Positions 50,902 to 59,940 of a stretch of DNA of 64,000 nt are shown here, one piece after another. The notes beneath the pieces were generated by a model, which was not told where the DNA came from, made no database searches, and saw only the letters and a program-made list of their open reading frames with translations. Origin of the DNA: Actinomycetes bacterium (GTDB lineage Bacteria > Actinomycetota > Acidimicrobiia > Acidimicrobiales > Microtrichaceae); NCBI GenBank assembly GCA_029782335.1, contig JAKOVA010000043.1, forward strand, positions 1 through 64,000, read 5' to 3'. How positions within the stretch are numbered: position 1 is the stretch's first letter; each line of letters starts with the position of its first letter. The position numbers and the translations under genes are program-made.

Positions 50902-52053
50902 ATGCCCGCACTACCTGTACGGTCACCGAGCGTGCTGGTCTCGGCGCTCGGTAATGGAGCGGTCGCGTACGACCTCCGCACCGAGACCGTGCACCACCTC
51001 AACCTCACAGCCGGGCAGATCCTGGCCGAATGCGATGGCCTGAGCTCAACCGCAACCATCGTTGATCGGTGGTCTGCCCTGAGTGGCGCTGAAACCTCCC
51101 GAGTCGCAGCGGACATCGAGAAGGTGCTCGGCGTGTTCGCCGAACTCGGACTCGTCGACCGCGATGATCCGGTGTGCGTGCCCTGTCCGCTCTCTGGTGC
51201 GAGCGATGACGGAGGGCTCGATCCGCCCGCGTGTGTCGACGTTGACGTCCTCGACTTCACCGTGAGGCTTCGAGGAGCGCCCGGCTTGCTCGAGTCCATC
51301 GTCGATCACCTTGGTCTCCGGAACCGCACCGCGGACCCGGCAGGCCCAGAACGGCGACCGCCCATCTGTCTGGACGTCCTCGAGGGACTTGAGGGTGAGG
51401 TCACTCTCAAGGGGGAGCGAGCCTGGGTCTTCGCGACGCCGCTGTCGATGCTCGACCAGATCGGAACCATCCTCAACAGCTATGCCGCTGCTACGCACTC
51501 CTGCCTTGCTCTTCACGCGGGCGGGGTCCGTACACCGGAGGGTCGCGTGGTGCTGCTGCCAGCGGTGTCGGGTGGGGGCAAGTCGACGCTCACCGCCGCG
51601 CTCGTCGCCGCTGGATGTGACTTGGCGGGCGACGAGATCATCGGGGTCGATCTCCGCTCGGGATACGCGATCGGCTACCCCCGGCGACTCGCGCTCGACG
51701 ACGCGGCCCGTAACGCGATCGGGCTCCCGCCCGGTGATCCCGCTGTTCGCGACACCGATCCAACCGAGCTGCTCGAGAGCGCGACGAGGCTCAGCGGCCG
51801 AGTCGGTGAGATCAACGTGGTGGTGTTTCCCTCGTACGACGCGGGGGGAGTCGCGGACCAGATTGAACTGCGGGAACTGACGTTGGTGGACACGTTCAAC
51901 CAACTGCTCGCCAACACCCTGAACCTTGTCCGCGTCGGGCAGCCGGGCTTGGACGCCCTGTGTCACCTGGCCGAACATGCCACCGGTTACCGCCTCACCT
52001 TCGCGGACGCGCCGATGACCGTCGCTCGCCACCTGCTGACAGAACTTGACTGA
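50902..52053 (+). CDS. PqqD-like domain fused to HPr-kinase-like ATPase
   Basis: This 383-residue protein has residues about 8-95 that fit a PqqD/RRE-type peptide-recognition domain (GAVAYDLRTETVHHLNLTAGQI, then ILAECDG and GLVDRDD). Residues about 125-383 resemble HPr kinase C-terminal domains: LALHAGGV, Walker A PAVSGGGKSTLTAA, then DLAGDEIIGVD. Such HprK-related proteins occur in peptide-modification and exopolysaccharide loci, and one phosphorylates a lasso peptide (paeninodin type). It is followed by an NTP_transf_5 gene, as in several such loci. No precursor peptide or lasso cyclase is seen. The substrate may be the upstream glycine-rich protein (speculation). Confidence 0.75.
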   Translation: MPALPVRSPSVLVSALGNGAVAYDLRTETVHHLNLTAGQILAECDGLSSTATIVDRWSALSGAETSRVAADIEKVLGVFAELGLVDRDDPVCVPCPLSGASDDGGLDPPACVDVDVLDFTVRLRGAPGLLESIVDHLGLRNRTADPAGPERRPPICLDVLEGLEGEVTLKGERAWVFATPLSMLDQIGTILNSYAAATHSCLALHAGGVRTPEGRVVLLPAVSGGGKSTLTAALVAAGCDLAGDEIIGVDLRSGYAIGYPRRLALDDAARNAIGLPPGDPAVRDTDPTELLESATRLSGRVGEINVVVFPSYDAGGVADQIELRELTLVDTFNQLLANTLNLVRVGQPGLDALCHLAEHATGYRLTFADAPMTVARHLLTELD

Positions 52054-52146
52054 GAGCCGAGCCTGCCGGGGCTCGGTGGGGCGGCGCTCCGGCCCGGCTC
52101 GTCCTGGGTAGCCTCCGCGCTGGCTTGGGGGCTTGATGGGACGATC

Positions 52147-53283
52147 GTGGAGCATGGACGGCACGCACGTAGCTGGATGGCTCCAGTGAACACGCCGGAA
52201 CCTCGCGACAGCGTCGACCTGGACGCCGTCCTGCGTTCGCTGCTCGCCGGAGACGGCGCGGCTGCGCGTGGCCTCGACGAGCTCGCCCTCGGTGCCCTGA
52301 TCGACCAGGCGCGGTTCCATCGGGTCATCGGCCCGACGATCTGGGCGCTGGACGAGGCTGGAGTCGAGTTGGCCGACCACGTTGCTCGGACAGCCCGTGA
52401 GCGGTTCCAAGGGGCGATGGCGTGGTGTTTGGAGCTCGAGTTACGCCTCATCGAGATCGGCGGGTGGTTCAAGGACGCCGGCGGCATCGACTTCCGGGTG
52501 CTCAAGGGCGCCGCGGTCGCGCACCTCGACGAGGACGATCCCTCCCAACGGTCCTTCGCGGACCTCGACCTGCTCATCGCGTCAGCTGATATGGACCGTG
52601 CGCTCGAGGTGTTGCAGGCCCACGGGGCGCAGCGGCGGATCCCCGAACACCACCGCGGGTTCGACCGTCGCTTCGTCAAAGGGGTCGGCCTCACCTGTTC
52701 GGACGGCGTCGAGATCGACGTGCACCGCACGCTGTGTGTCGGTGCTCTGGGGTTCCGCATCCCCCTCGACGAACTGTTCTCCCAACCCGACTCCTTCACC
52801 GTCGGCGGCGAGCAGTTCGCGGCGCCGCGGTTGGAACACCGTGTGCTGCACGCCGCCTACCACGCCGTGATGGGCACGCCGGTGCCCGCGTTGCACACCC
52901 TGCGTGACCTGCACCGGTATCTCGGAAGACGAGAGCTACCGCCTGACGTGCTGGTTCCCGAAGCGGCCCGCTGGCGGGGCGAGACGGTGCTGTGGTCGGC
53001 GGTGCGGGCGCTCGAAGGCGGTTTCGCAGAGGTGTCGGACCAGTGGCGGGAATGGACGGAGTCCTGGACGCCATCCGAGGACGACCTTCGCCTGATTGCG
53101 GCCAGCCACCAGCGGGCACGCTGGCCCGTCAGCACCGACATCGTCCGCGAACTCGGATGGCGGGAGGGACTCGCCTACACGTGGGGGGTCCTCTTCCCCA
53201 CTCCGGAAGTGCTCGAGGGCCGCTCCCTGAGCCGCGTCGGGCAGATCCGCCGCGGCCTGGAGCGCCTCCGGGGACGCCGGTGA
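52147..53283 (+). CDS. Nucleotidyltransferase-family protein (NTP_transf_5 type)
   Basis: This protein of up to 378 residues belongs to the PF14907-like family: FRVLKGAAVAHLDEDDPSQRSFADLDLLI gives the LKG and D-x-D metal-binding pattern, and GVEIDVHRTL the third acidic strand. GTG 52147 or ATG 52177 (MAPVNTPEP) could be the start. The stop overlaps the next gene (GTGA). These enzymes accompany HprK-like kinases; the substrate is unknown. Confidence 0.75.
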   Translation: MEHGRHARSWMAPVNTPEPRDSVDLDAVLRSLLAGDGAAARGLDELALGALIDQARFHRVIGPTIWALDEAGVELADHVARTARERFQGAMAWCLELELRLIEIGGWFKDAGGIDFRVLKGAAVAHLDEDDPSQRSFADLDLLIASADMDRALEVLQAHGAQRRIPEHHRGFDRRFVKGVGLTCSDGVEIDVHRTLCVGALGFRIPLDELFSQPDSFTVGGEQFAAPRLEHRVLHAAYHAVMGTPVPALHTLRDLHRYLGRRELPPDVLVPEAARWRGETVLWSAVRALEGGFAEVSDQWREWTESWTPSEDDLRLIAASHQRARWPVSTDIVRELGWREGLAYTWGVLFPTPEVLEGRSLSRVGQIRRGLERLRGRR

Positions 53284-53726
53284 GTGACGACACGTCGGCC
53301 GTAGGCCGCTCCGGCCGGGGCGGCGTTGTCGCGCAGGTCGTGCTCGTCATGGGAGTGGCGTTCGCGGTGCAACTGCTGTTGCCCTTCCGAGGTGACAGCA
53401 CCGCTCACGTCATGGGAGGCGCGGCGCTCACGATGGCCGCGGGCGCGCTCGTGCCGTCGGCGCTCATCCGACGAGCCGCGGGACGTGTCGAGGCGGCCGT
53501 CTTCGCTCTGGTCGTCGCGGTCGCCTGGGTTGCGGAGATGACCGTGCTGGGGCCATTCGACCTCCTCGACGTCACCTTCGGCGCAGCCGGTTCGTTCGTC
53601 GCACTCGCCGCTCTGCCGAGGTGGTCGGATCTCGACCGGGCGGGGCGCGTCCGGCTCGGCCGTGTCGCCGCGGGCCTGATGGCGCTTGCCGCCCTTTGGC
53701 GCTACGGGGTGAGGATCGGCCACTGA
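53280..53726 (+). CDS. Small four-helix membrane protein, VanZ-like
   Basis: This 148-residue protein has four hydrophobic helices. The pattern GDSTAHVMGGAALTMAAGAL in the second, and the glutamate followed by FDLLDVTFGAAGSFVAL in the last, recall VanZ-family proteins, but the match is weak. GTG 53280 overlaps the preceding stop, and the stop overlaps the next start (TGATG). It is part of the PqqD-HprK operon. Confidence 0.6.
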   Translation: MSDDTSAVGRSGRGGVVAQVVLVMGVAFAVQLLLPFRGDSTAHVMGGAALTMAAGALVPSALIRRAAGRVEAAVFALVVAVAWVAEMTVLGPFDLLDVTFGAAGSFVALAALPRWSDLDRAGRVRLGRVAAGLMALAALWRYGVRIGH

Positions 53727-54139
53727 TGGACGACAAACCCCCCGCACGACCGAGTCTGCTCGTCGGGATCGCGTGCGGCCTCGCGCTCGCCGTCCTCGCC
53801 CTGTGGTGGACGCTTGGATCGACCCTCATCCCGCTGCGGCTCGATGCGACCGTCGTCCGCGCGGCATACGAGAGCGGCACCAGCGGCCGCACCCGCGTAC
53901 TACAGCTAACCGACGGCCGCACGCTCACCGTCGACCACACTCTCATCAAACGGGCCGGGGGCATGGACTCCTGGCGGGGGGTGGCCGTGACGAAACGGGC
54001 ATGGCAGCGTGAGCTGCGCGTCGACGGACGTGTAGTCCCGCTTCGAGTCTCGGCGGATGAGTGGCGGGTGCTCGCCGCGGTGGCGGTCGCTGTCGGTTGC
54101 GGCTGGTGGGCTCGGCGGCGGTGGCGGACCGCGGGCTGA
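53726..54139 (+). CDS. Small membrane protein of unknown function
   Basis: This 137-residue protein has an N-terminal membrane helix (SLLVGIACGLALAVLALWW), an extracytoplasmic stretch of about 75 residues (TRVLQLTDGRTLTVDHTLIK, then SWRGVAVTKRAW) and a C-terminal helix ending in Arg/Trp-rich sequence. No family recognised. It is coupled to the VanZ-like gene, and a 209-bp gap separates it from the ABC exporter. It may help present a secreted product. Confidence 0.6.
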   Translation: MDDKPPARPSLLVGIACGLALAVLALWWTLGSTLIPLRLDATVVRAAYESGTSGRTRVLQLTDGRTLTVDHTLIKRAGGMDSWRGVAVTKRAWQRELRVDGRVVPLRVSADEWRVLAAVAVAVGCGWWARRRWRTAG

Positions 54140-54348
54140 AGGCCGGTGAGGCCGGTACGCTTCACCTCCCAGGTCGACCGTCGCCCGGTCGCCGAATGGT
54201 TGTCTGTCCACCCGTTCCGTTCACGCGGTGGACCCTCGGCGTGACGACTGCCACCATTTCTGCTCGCACGCTGCAATGGGACAACCTGTCGAGTCGATCC
54301 GGCACCCGACGCACCCGACGCAACCCTCAGCGACCCCGGTAGCTCTTC

Positions 54349-56196
54349 ATGAACGACGCCTCACGAACTGACTCGAAGAACGTCTCGGGGGCGTGGCGCG
54401 TCTTCCACCCGTACTTCCGGCCGCACGCGCCGCTGGTGGTCGTCATCGCCTCCGTGTCCTTCGCCACGGGCATCGTCGAATCCGCACTGTTGCTGCTCGT
54501 GGCCAACGTCGCGTTCTCCATCGCCCGGATATCAGGGGCCGGCAGCGTCGTGTCGATGGGCCTCGGCCCGCTCAACGCCGACTCTCTCGAGCCCGGTGCG
54601 GCGCTCGGGATCGCAGCCGGGCTGGCGGTCGTGCGACTCCTCGGGCAGGTGCTCGTTGCGTGGCTCGGAGCCAGGCTCGTCTCCACCACGACCGCTTCGA
54701 TCCGCGCGGGCACGTTCCGCGACTACGCCGGGGCAAGCTGGGCGGAGCAGAGCCGGCACCGCGAGTCCGACATTCAAGACCTCCTGCTGCGCCACACCAA
54801 CCTGGCAGTGGCGGGAATCTCGGCGACCACCAACGCGCTGGGCACCCTGTTTCTTGTGGCTGCTCTGCTCGTATCGACGTTCCTCGTCGACTGGGTTTCC
54901 GCCGCGATCCTGCTGGTCAGCGGAACGGTGCTCTTCACGGCGGTCCGTCCCATCACTGGGAGAGCCAAGCGGTTGTCGCGCCTCCAGTCGCTCGCCGGAC
55001 GCGACTACGCCGCCCGGGCGATCGAAGCGGTCACTGTCAGCCAGGAGATCCGAAGCTTCGGCGTCTCAGAGCAGGTCGCTGAGCGGCTCGAACGCTCTGC
55101 GCACGAGGAAATCGAACCGCTCCGGCGGGCCTACGTGGTGCGCAACCTGGTCAGTCCGCTGTACCAGTCCATCGCCCTCGGGCTTCTCATCGGCGGCCTG
55201 TGGGTCATCCACGCCTGGGTGACGCGTCCGATCGCCGACCTCGGCGCAATCGTCGTCATCCTCGTCCGCGCGGTGAACCTGCTCTCGGGAGTCCAGTCCG
55301 GCTACCACACCATCGTCGAGTCGGTCCCCTACGTCGAGCGGCTCGAGACTGAGCGGCGTCGCTTCCGCGCGAATCCTCCTCCACAGGGGGGCACCACGGT
55401 CGCCGAGCCGTCCCAGCTCCGTCTCGACCACGTCAGCTACAGCTATGACGATGCTCGGCCCGCGCTCTGCGACGTCGACCTCAACATCGAGCAGGGCGAG
55501 GCCGTCGGGGTGATCGGGCCGTCCGGCAGCGGCAAGTCCACTCTCATCCAGATCCTGCTCCGGCTCCGCACCCCGACCGACGGGGCATACGTCATCGACG
55601 GAGTCGACGCGTCCACGATCAGCGACGCGGCGTGGTTCGACCACATCGCGTTCGTTCCGCAGGACTCCCGACTGATCGAGGGAACCGTCGCCGAGAACAT
55701 CGCGTTCTTCCGCGATGCGGGCCGCGACCAGATCGAGGATGCGGCGCGACGCGCGAACCTGCATGCCGAAATCCTCGCGATGCCCGATGGCTACGACACC
55801 GACCTCGGCAGCCGTGGAGGTGCCCTGTCGGGAGGTCAGCGACAGCGCCTCAGCATCGCACGCGCCCTGTTGAGCGCCCCCCGGATTCTGGTGCTCGACG
55901 AGCCGACCAGCGCGCTCGACATGCGCTCGGAGGCGTTGGTCCACCAGACCTTCACAGAGTTGAAAGGACACGTGACGATCATCGTCATTGCCCACCGCCT
56001 CTCCACCCTCAACACGTGCGACCGGCTGCTCGTCCTCAACGAGGGGCGGGTACAGGCCTTCGGCAGCCGTGACGAAATTCAGGCCTCCAGCAGCTTCTAC
56101 CGCGACGCGGTGGCGCTCTCGAAGGTTCGTGACGACCCCGCCGCGTCGCTGACGTCGGTCACGGCCGGAACTCCTGAGCCCGGGGATGACGAGTGA
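54349..56196 (+). CDS. ABC exporter, fused membrane and ATPase domains
   Basis: This 615-residue half-transporter has membrane helices in residues about 25-330 and a nucleotide-binding domain with Walker A GPSGSGKST, Q-loop, signature LSGGQRQRL, Walker B ILVLDEPTSALD and switch His (VIAHRLS). The fused TM-NBD layout is that of MsbA/PglK-type flippases and peptide exporters. Context with glycosyltransferases suggests lipid-linked glycan export; context with the HprK block would suit a peptide. The stop overlaps the next start (GTGA). Confidence 0.88.
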   Translation: MNDASRTDSKNVSGAWRVFHPYFRPHAPLVVVIASVSFATGIVESALLLLVANVAFSIARISGAGSVVSMGLGPLNADSLEPGAALGIAAGLAVVRLLGQVLVAWLGARLVSTTTASIRAGTFRDYAGASWAEQSRHRESDIQDLLLRHTNLAVAGISATTNALGTLFLVAALLVSTFLVDWVSAAILLVSGTVLFTAVRPITGRAKRLSRLQSLAGRDYAARAIEAVTVSQEIRSFGVSEQVAERLERSAHEEIEPLRRAYVVRNLVSPLYQSIALGLLIGGLWVIHAWVTRPIADLGAIVVILVRAVNLLSGVQSGYHTIVESVPYVERLETERRRFRANPPPQGGTTVAEPSQLRLDHVSYSYDDARPALCDVDLNIEQGEAVGVIGPSGSGKSTLIQILLRLRTPTDGAYVIDGVDASTISDAAWFDHIAFVPQDSRLIEGTVAENIAFFRDAGRDQIEDAARRANLHAEILAMPDGYDTDLGSRGGALSGGQRQRLSIARALLSAPRILVLDEPTSALDMRSEALVHQTFTELKGHVTIIVIAHRLSTLNTCDRLLVLNEGRVQAFGSRDEIQASSSFYRDAVALSKVRDDPAASLTSVTAGTPEPGDDE

Positions 56197-57827
56197 CCGG
56201 TATCGACCTTGTGTCGTTCGGCCACACGGACTCGCCCGACGTCGACGCGCGTGACTGGAAGCACGGCACCCACCAGCACGTGCCCGCTTCGGTCGCAGCA
56301 ATCGCCGCCGCGTTGGAATCGCTGACGTCCGACGCGGCGCTCGTGTGGGACGCGACGCTGCCGATGCCGTCGCTCACGCTTGTCGAGGAGCTGTTGGACG
56401 GACCCGCAGATGCCTGGCACGCCGGTCTCCTGCTTGGCACGGCCGATCGTCCCCGCCTTTACGACAGCATCCGACCGCTGTGGATGCCGAGCATGCCGGT
56501 CGAGCCGGATATCGAGACCACTTCGTGGCGGGTCTCGCTCCGGGCCCTGCTGGTGCGCACCACGGTTGTTCGACAACTCGGTGGGCCGTGGCCGAACCAA
56601 GAGACGCTTGACGGCGCGGGTCTCGAGCTCGGATTGCGCTGGTTGCGCGCCGGGGCGCTCATCCGTCACGTGCCGGGACTGCTCCCCGCCCCGGGGCCGG
56701 AGTCGGACCATGGCCGACGCGAGCTTGCGTCGGACCTCGACGGGGTCACTGCCGACGACGTGCGCCTCGCGCTCCGCCACCACGGGAAGTTGTGGGCGGG
56801 TTGGGCGCTCCAGCGGTCGGCCGTGACGCGACGCGTTCCGCTGCGCCGGATGCTCGGCCTCCTGCCGCTCCTGAGGCGGCCGGTGCCAGCGAATCCCGCT
56901 GCGTACGAGGCGCCCCCACGCCCACCGGGTGATCTGCGGCGCCGGGTGACCGTTGTGCTTCCGACGATCGACCGGTACCCCTACCTCGAGGAACTGCTCC
57001 ACCAGCTCGCGGATCAAACCATCCCGCCCCACCAGGTGGTGATCGTCGATCAGACCCCCGCGGAGCATCGCCGCGGCGACCTCACCGACATCGAGCCCGA
57101 TCTACCCGTGGTCGTGATTCACCAGGATGTTCCCGGCCAGAGCACGGCGCGCAACCGGGCGCTCGCCGCGGCCACCGGGGAACTGGCGCTGTTTCTCGAC
57201 GACGACGACGAGATCGGTCCAGAGCTCATCGCCCAGCACCTCGCCGGCCTCACCGACGGCATCGACGTGCACAGCGGCGGCGTCGACGACGCCACGGCGG
57301 GACCGATCCCCGAGGGGTTCCGGCACCGGCGCGCCTCAGACACGTTTCCGACCAACAACACGGTGATGCGGATCGACTGGCTGAGACGCTCCGGACCGTT
57401 CGATCCCGCATTCGACACACTTCCCCAGGAGGACCACGACCTCGGGCTGCGCCTCCATCGCGCCGGGGCGCTGCTCGTCAACGATCCGACAGCGAAGGTC
57501 TTCCACCACCACGCTCCCGCCGGGGGTCTCCGGACCCACGGGGTCCGTGGCACGACACGCGCCTCGGCTCGACGGTCGCTGACCGAACGCAACCTCCCGC
57601 AGGTTTCGAGCCTCGCGATGGGCTATCGCTACTTCGGGGAGTCGGAGCGCCGAGAAGCCCGAGCGCTCACACTGCTGACGACCCTTTCCGGCGACGGATC
57701 ACCGCTGCGGCGCGCCTTGCGCTTCATCGTGCAAACCGCGATCCTCCCCGCAACCCTCCGGCACCTTCGTCGCACCGATGCCGCGGCCGCCAGGTTCCCC
57801 TCTCCCCCCACGCCGACGAAGCCCTGA
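56193..57827 (+). CDS. Family 2 glycosyltransferase with N-terminal extension
   Basis: This 544-residue protein has a GT-A catalytic domain in the C-terminal half (from about 250: VTVVLPTIDRYPYLEELLHQ, then TARNRALAAATGELALFLDDDDE with the DXD-type metal site, and LPQEDHDLGLRLHRAG). The N-terminal 240 residues look like a second, degenerate GT-A-like region without a clear DXD. GTG 56193 overlaps the ABC exporter. It is probably a cytoplasmic transferase building the surface glycan; donor and acceptor unknown. Confidence 0.82.
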   Translation: MTGIDLVSFGHTDSPDVDARDWKHGTHQHVPASVAAIAAALESLTSDAALVWDATLPMPSLTLVEELLDGPADAWHAGLLLGTADRPRLYDSIRPLWMPSMPVEPDIETTSWRVSLRALLVRTTVVRQLGGPWPNQETLDGAGLELGLRWLRAGALIRHVPGLLPAPGPESDHGRRELASDLDGVTADDVRLALRHHGKLWAGWALQRSAVTRRVPLRRMLGLLPLLRRPVPANPAAYEAPPRPPGDLRRRVTVVLPTIDRYPYLEELLHQLADQTIPPHQVVIVDQTPAEHRRGDLTDIEPDLPVVVIHQDVPGQSTARNRALAAATGELALFLDDDDEIGPELIAQHLAGLTDGIDVHSGGVDDATAGPIPEGFRHRRASDTFPTNNTVMRIDWLRRSGPFDPAFDTLPQEDHDLGLRLHRAGALLVNDPTAKVFHHHAPAGGLRTHGVRGTTRASARRSLTERNLPQVSSLAMGYRYFGESERREARALTLLTTLSGDGSPLRRALRFIVQTAILPATLRHLRRTDAAAARFPSPPTPTKP

Positions 57828-57834
57828 CGACCCC

Positions 57835-59223
57835 ATGGACCAACCCACCATCCTCGCCGTGCTACCCCGGGGCGAGGCCATCCGGAATTTCGTCTACTCC
57901 GGCTCGCTCGACTCGCTGCGGCCGGACCACCACCTCGCCGTCGCGTCGGTGCGCCCATCGGCGGACATCTGGCGTCTCGTCGAAGTGGTCTCGGACGAGG
58001 CGGTCGAGCTCGAAGCCATCCGCGAACACCCACGCGTCGCCCAGGCCCGCGCGCTGCTCGACCACGCCCACACCCGCTACGTCTGGTCAGAGGTCCACCG
58101 CTTCCGCGCCACGAGGCGTGATCACGAGGCCGCCGAGCGAGGCACCCGGATCCGCACGGTGGGTCTCCGCGGGTTCGCTCGGATCTTCGGCAACCGTCAC
58201 GGTGTCCAGGCCCTCAGTCGCCTCGAGCGCTCGATCAGCGCCCGATACCCGGTTGCACCCACCGAGGCGTCGAGCCTCGCGGCGCGCGCTGACGTCGTCT
58301 TCAACGGCAGCCACATCCATGCTCCTGGTGCCACACCGGTCGTGGCAGCGGGTCGAGCTGCCGGGGCGACCACCGTCGCGTTCTTGTTCTCATGGGACAA
58401 CCTCACCTCCCAGGGGCGACTCCTCGACATCTACGACCGCTACCTCGTCTGGAACGAGTCGATCCGCGACGACCTCCTCCGCATCTACCCCGACATCGAC
58501 CCCGCACACGTCCACGTGACCGGCACGCCGCAGTTCGACGGCCACTTCGACCAGCGGAACCACCTGTCGAGGGACGAGTGGGCGAGGAGCGTCGGCGTCG
58601 ACCCTGCACGACCCGTCGTGCTGTACAGCACCGGGATGCCCTGGTTGACCCCCGGGGAGCCCCACCTCGTCGAGCAACTCGCCGACGCGTTGGCCGCCAT
58701 GGTCGATCTCGGACCTCCTCAGCTCCTCGTCCGCGTCTATGCGAAGGACACGACCGACCAGTTCGACGACCTCCGCCGGAGGCGTCGTGACATCGTGTTC
58801 GCCCCGCCCTCGTGGGAGCCGAACTTCCTGACGCCGCTGCCCATCGACAGCGTGATGTGGGCCTCGACCCTCCTGCACGTCGCGGCCGGCGTCAACATCG
58901 CGTCGACCGTCTCACTCGAACTCGCGATGTTCGACAAGCCCGTCCTCAACATCGCCTACACGCCCCCGGGGGTCCCCCGGGCGCACGCGGACTTCTCGCG
59001 GTACTACCGCTTCGACCACTACCGGCCGGTGGTCGCCGCAGGTGCCGTGACGCTCGTTCACGATGCGGGCGACCTCGCATCGAAGACCCGCGACGCGATC
59101 GAGCATCCAGACCGGCAGGCCGTGGAGCGGCGGAGCCTGCTCGAGCAGTTCTTCGGCGACCGACTCGACGGCGGAGGCGGACGACGCGTTGCAGAAGCCC
59201 TTCGACACATCGCCGCGAAATGA
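57835..59223 (+). CDS. Putative GT-B-type glycosyltransferase for surface carbohydrate
   Basis: This 462-residue protein shows a GT-B-like layout with FLFSWDNLTSQGRLLDIYDRY in the middle, VTGTPQFDGHF, and a C-terminal IASTVSLELAMFDKPVLNIAY block (an E-like donor-binding site). The family resembles CDP-glycerol or surface-carbohydrate transferases. ATG 57835 lies 7 bp after the previous stop. The gene is coupled to neuA (ATGA). It is a good candidate for handling the nonulosonic acid or an adjacent sugar, unproven. Confidence 0.7.
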   Translation: MDQPTILAVLPRGEAIRNFVYSGSLDSLRPDHHLAVASVRPSADIWRLVEVVSDEAVELEAIREHPRVAQARALLDHAHTRYVWSEVHRFRATRRDHEAAERGTRIRTVGLRGFARIFGNRHGVQALSRLERSISARYPVAPTEASSLAARADVVFNGSHIHAPGATPVVAAGRAAGATTVAFLFSWDNLTSQGRLLDIYDRYLVWNESIRDDLLRIYPDIDPAHVHVTGTPQFDGHFDQRNHLSRDEWARSVGVDPARPVVLYSTGMPWLTPGEPHLVEQLADALAAMVDLGPPQLLVRVYAKDTTDQFDDLRRRRRDIVFAPPSWEPNFLTPLPIDSVMWASTLLHVAAGVNIASTVSLELAMFDKPVLNIAYTPPGVPRAHADFSRYYRFDHYRPVVAAGAVTLVHDAGDLASKTRDAIEHPDRQAVERRSLLEQFFGDRLDGGGGRRVAEALRHIAAK

Positions 59224-59930
59224 TGACCTCGCCCAGTCACCGTTCGACGGTCGCCGTCATCCCGGCTCGAGGAGGGAGTAAACGCCTGCCTCGCAAAAAC
59301 CTCGTGTCCCTCGGCGGGCGGCCGCTGGTCGTCCACTCCATCGACTACGCACTGGCTCATCCGTCCATCGACGCGGTGTATGTGAGCACCGACGACCTCG
59401 ATATCGCCGAAGTGGCCCGGTCCGTCGGGGCGGAGGTGATCGATCGCCCTCAGGAGCTGTCGGGTGACCACGCGACAACGTCCGCCGCGGTACGCCACGC
59501 GCTCGGGCAGGTGGCTGCCTCACGACGGGTGGATGTGGTCGTGACCCTCCAGCCGACGTCGCCGTTGCGGTTGCCGGGCTGGTTGGACGAGTGCCTCGCG
59601 CGCCTGGAGGATCCGAGCGTCGATTCGGCGATCACGGTCAGCGCGAGTCCCCTGAAGGTCGGAACACTCACAGATGGGGTGTTCACCCCGCGCTACGAGT
59701 TGGAGACTCGCAGCCAGGACCTGACCCCGCTGTACGCGGAGAACGGGCTGCTGTATGTGACCCGAAGCCGTTGCGTGGCGACCGGTTCGGTGTTCGGCCA
59801 ACGGATCGCTGGCGTGGTCGTCGACCATCCGTTCGGCATGGTCGACATCGACCACGAGGCCGATCTGGCGCTCGCGGAGGCGCTGCTAACGGTCTACGGC
59901 AGCGGTGCCTCAGGGTCTGCGGACTCGTAG
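59220..59930 (+). CDS. neuA: CMP-nonulosonic acid (sialic acid) synthetase
   Basis: This 236-residue cytidylyltransferase has the P-loop-like VAVIPARGGSKRLPRKN, then DVVVTLQPTSPLR, and GMVDIDHEADL for the metal site. It couples CTP to a nonulosonic acid. Two consecutive ATG codons (59220, 59223) overlap the stop of the preceding gene. The next genes supply the sugar and the condensation step. Confidence 0.88.
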   Translation: MMTSPSHRSTVAVIPARGGSKRLPRKNLVSLGGRPLVVHSIDYALAHPSIDAVYVSTDDLDIAEVARSVGAEVIDRPQELSGDHATTSAAVRHALGQVAASRRVDVVVTLQPTSPLRLPGWLDECLARLEDPSVDSAITVSASPLKVGTLTDGVFTPRYELETRSQDLTPLYAENGLLYVTRSRCVATGSVFGQRIAGVVVDHPFGMVDIDHEADLALAEALLTVYGSGASGSADS

Positions 59931-59940
59931 GATTGAGCTG

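Noticed and set aside
54196-54342. A 48-residue frame just before the ABC exporter, considered as a precursor peptide
   Set aside because: There is no clear ribosome site and the sequence is Arg/Thr-rich without a leader-core pattern. It more likely reflects open high-GC DNA. Not excluded.
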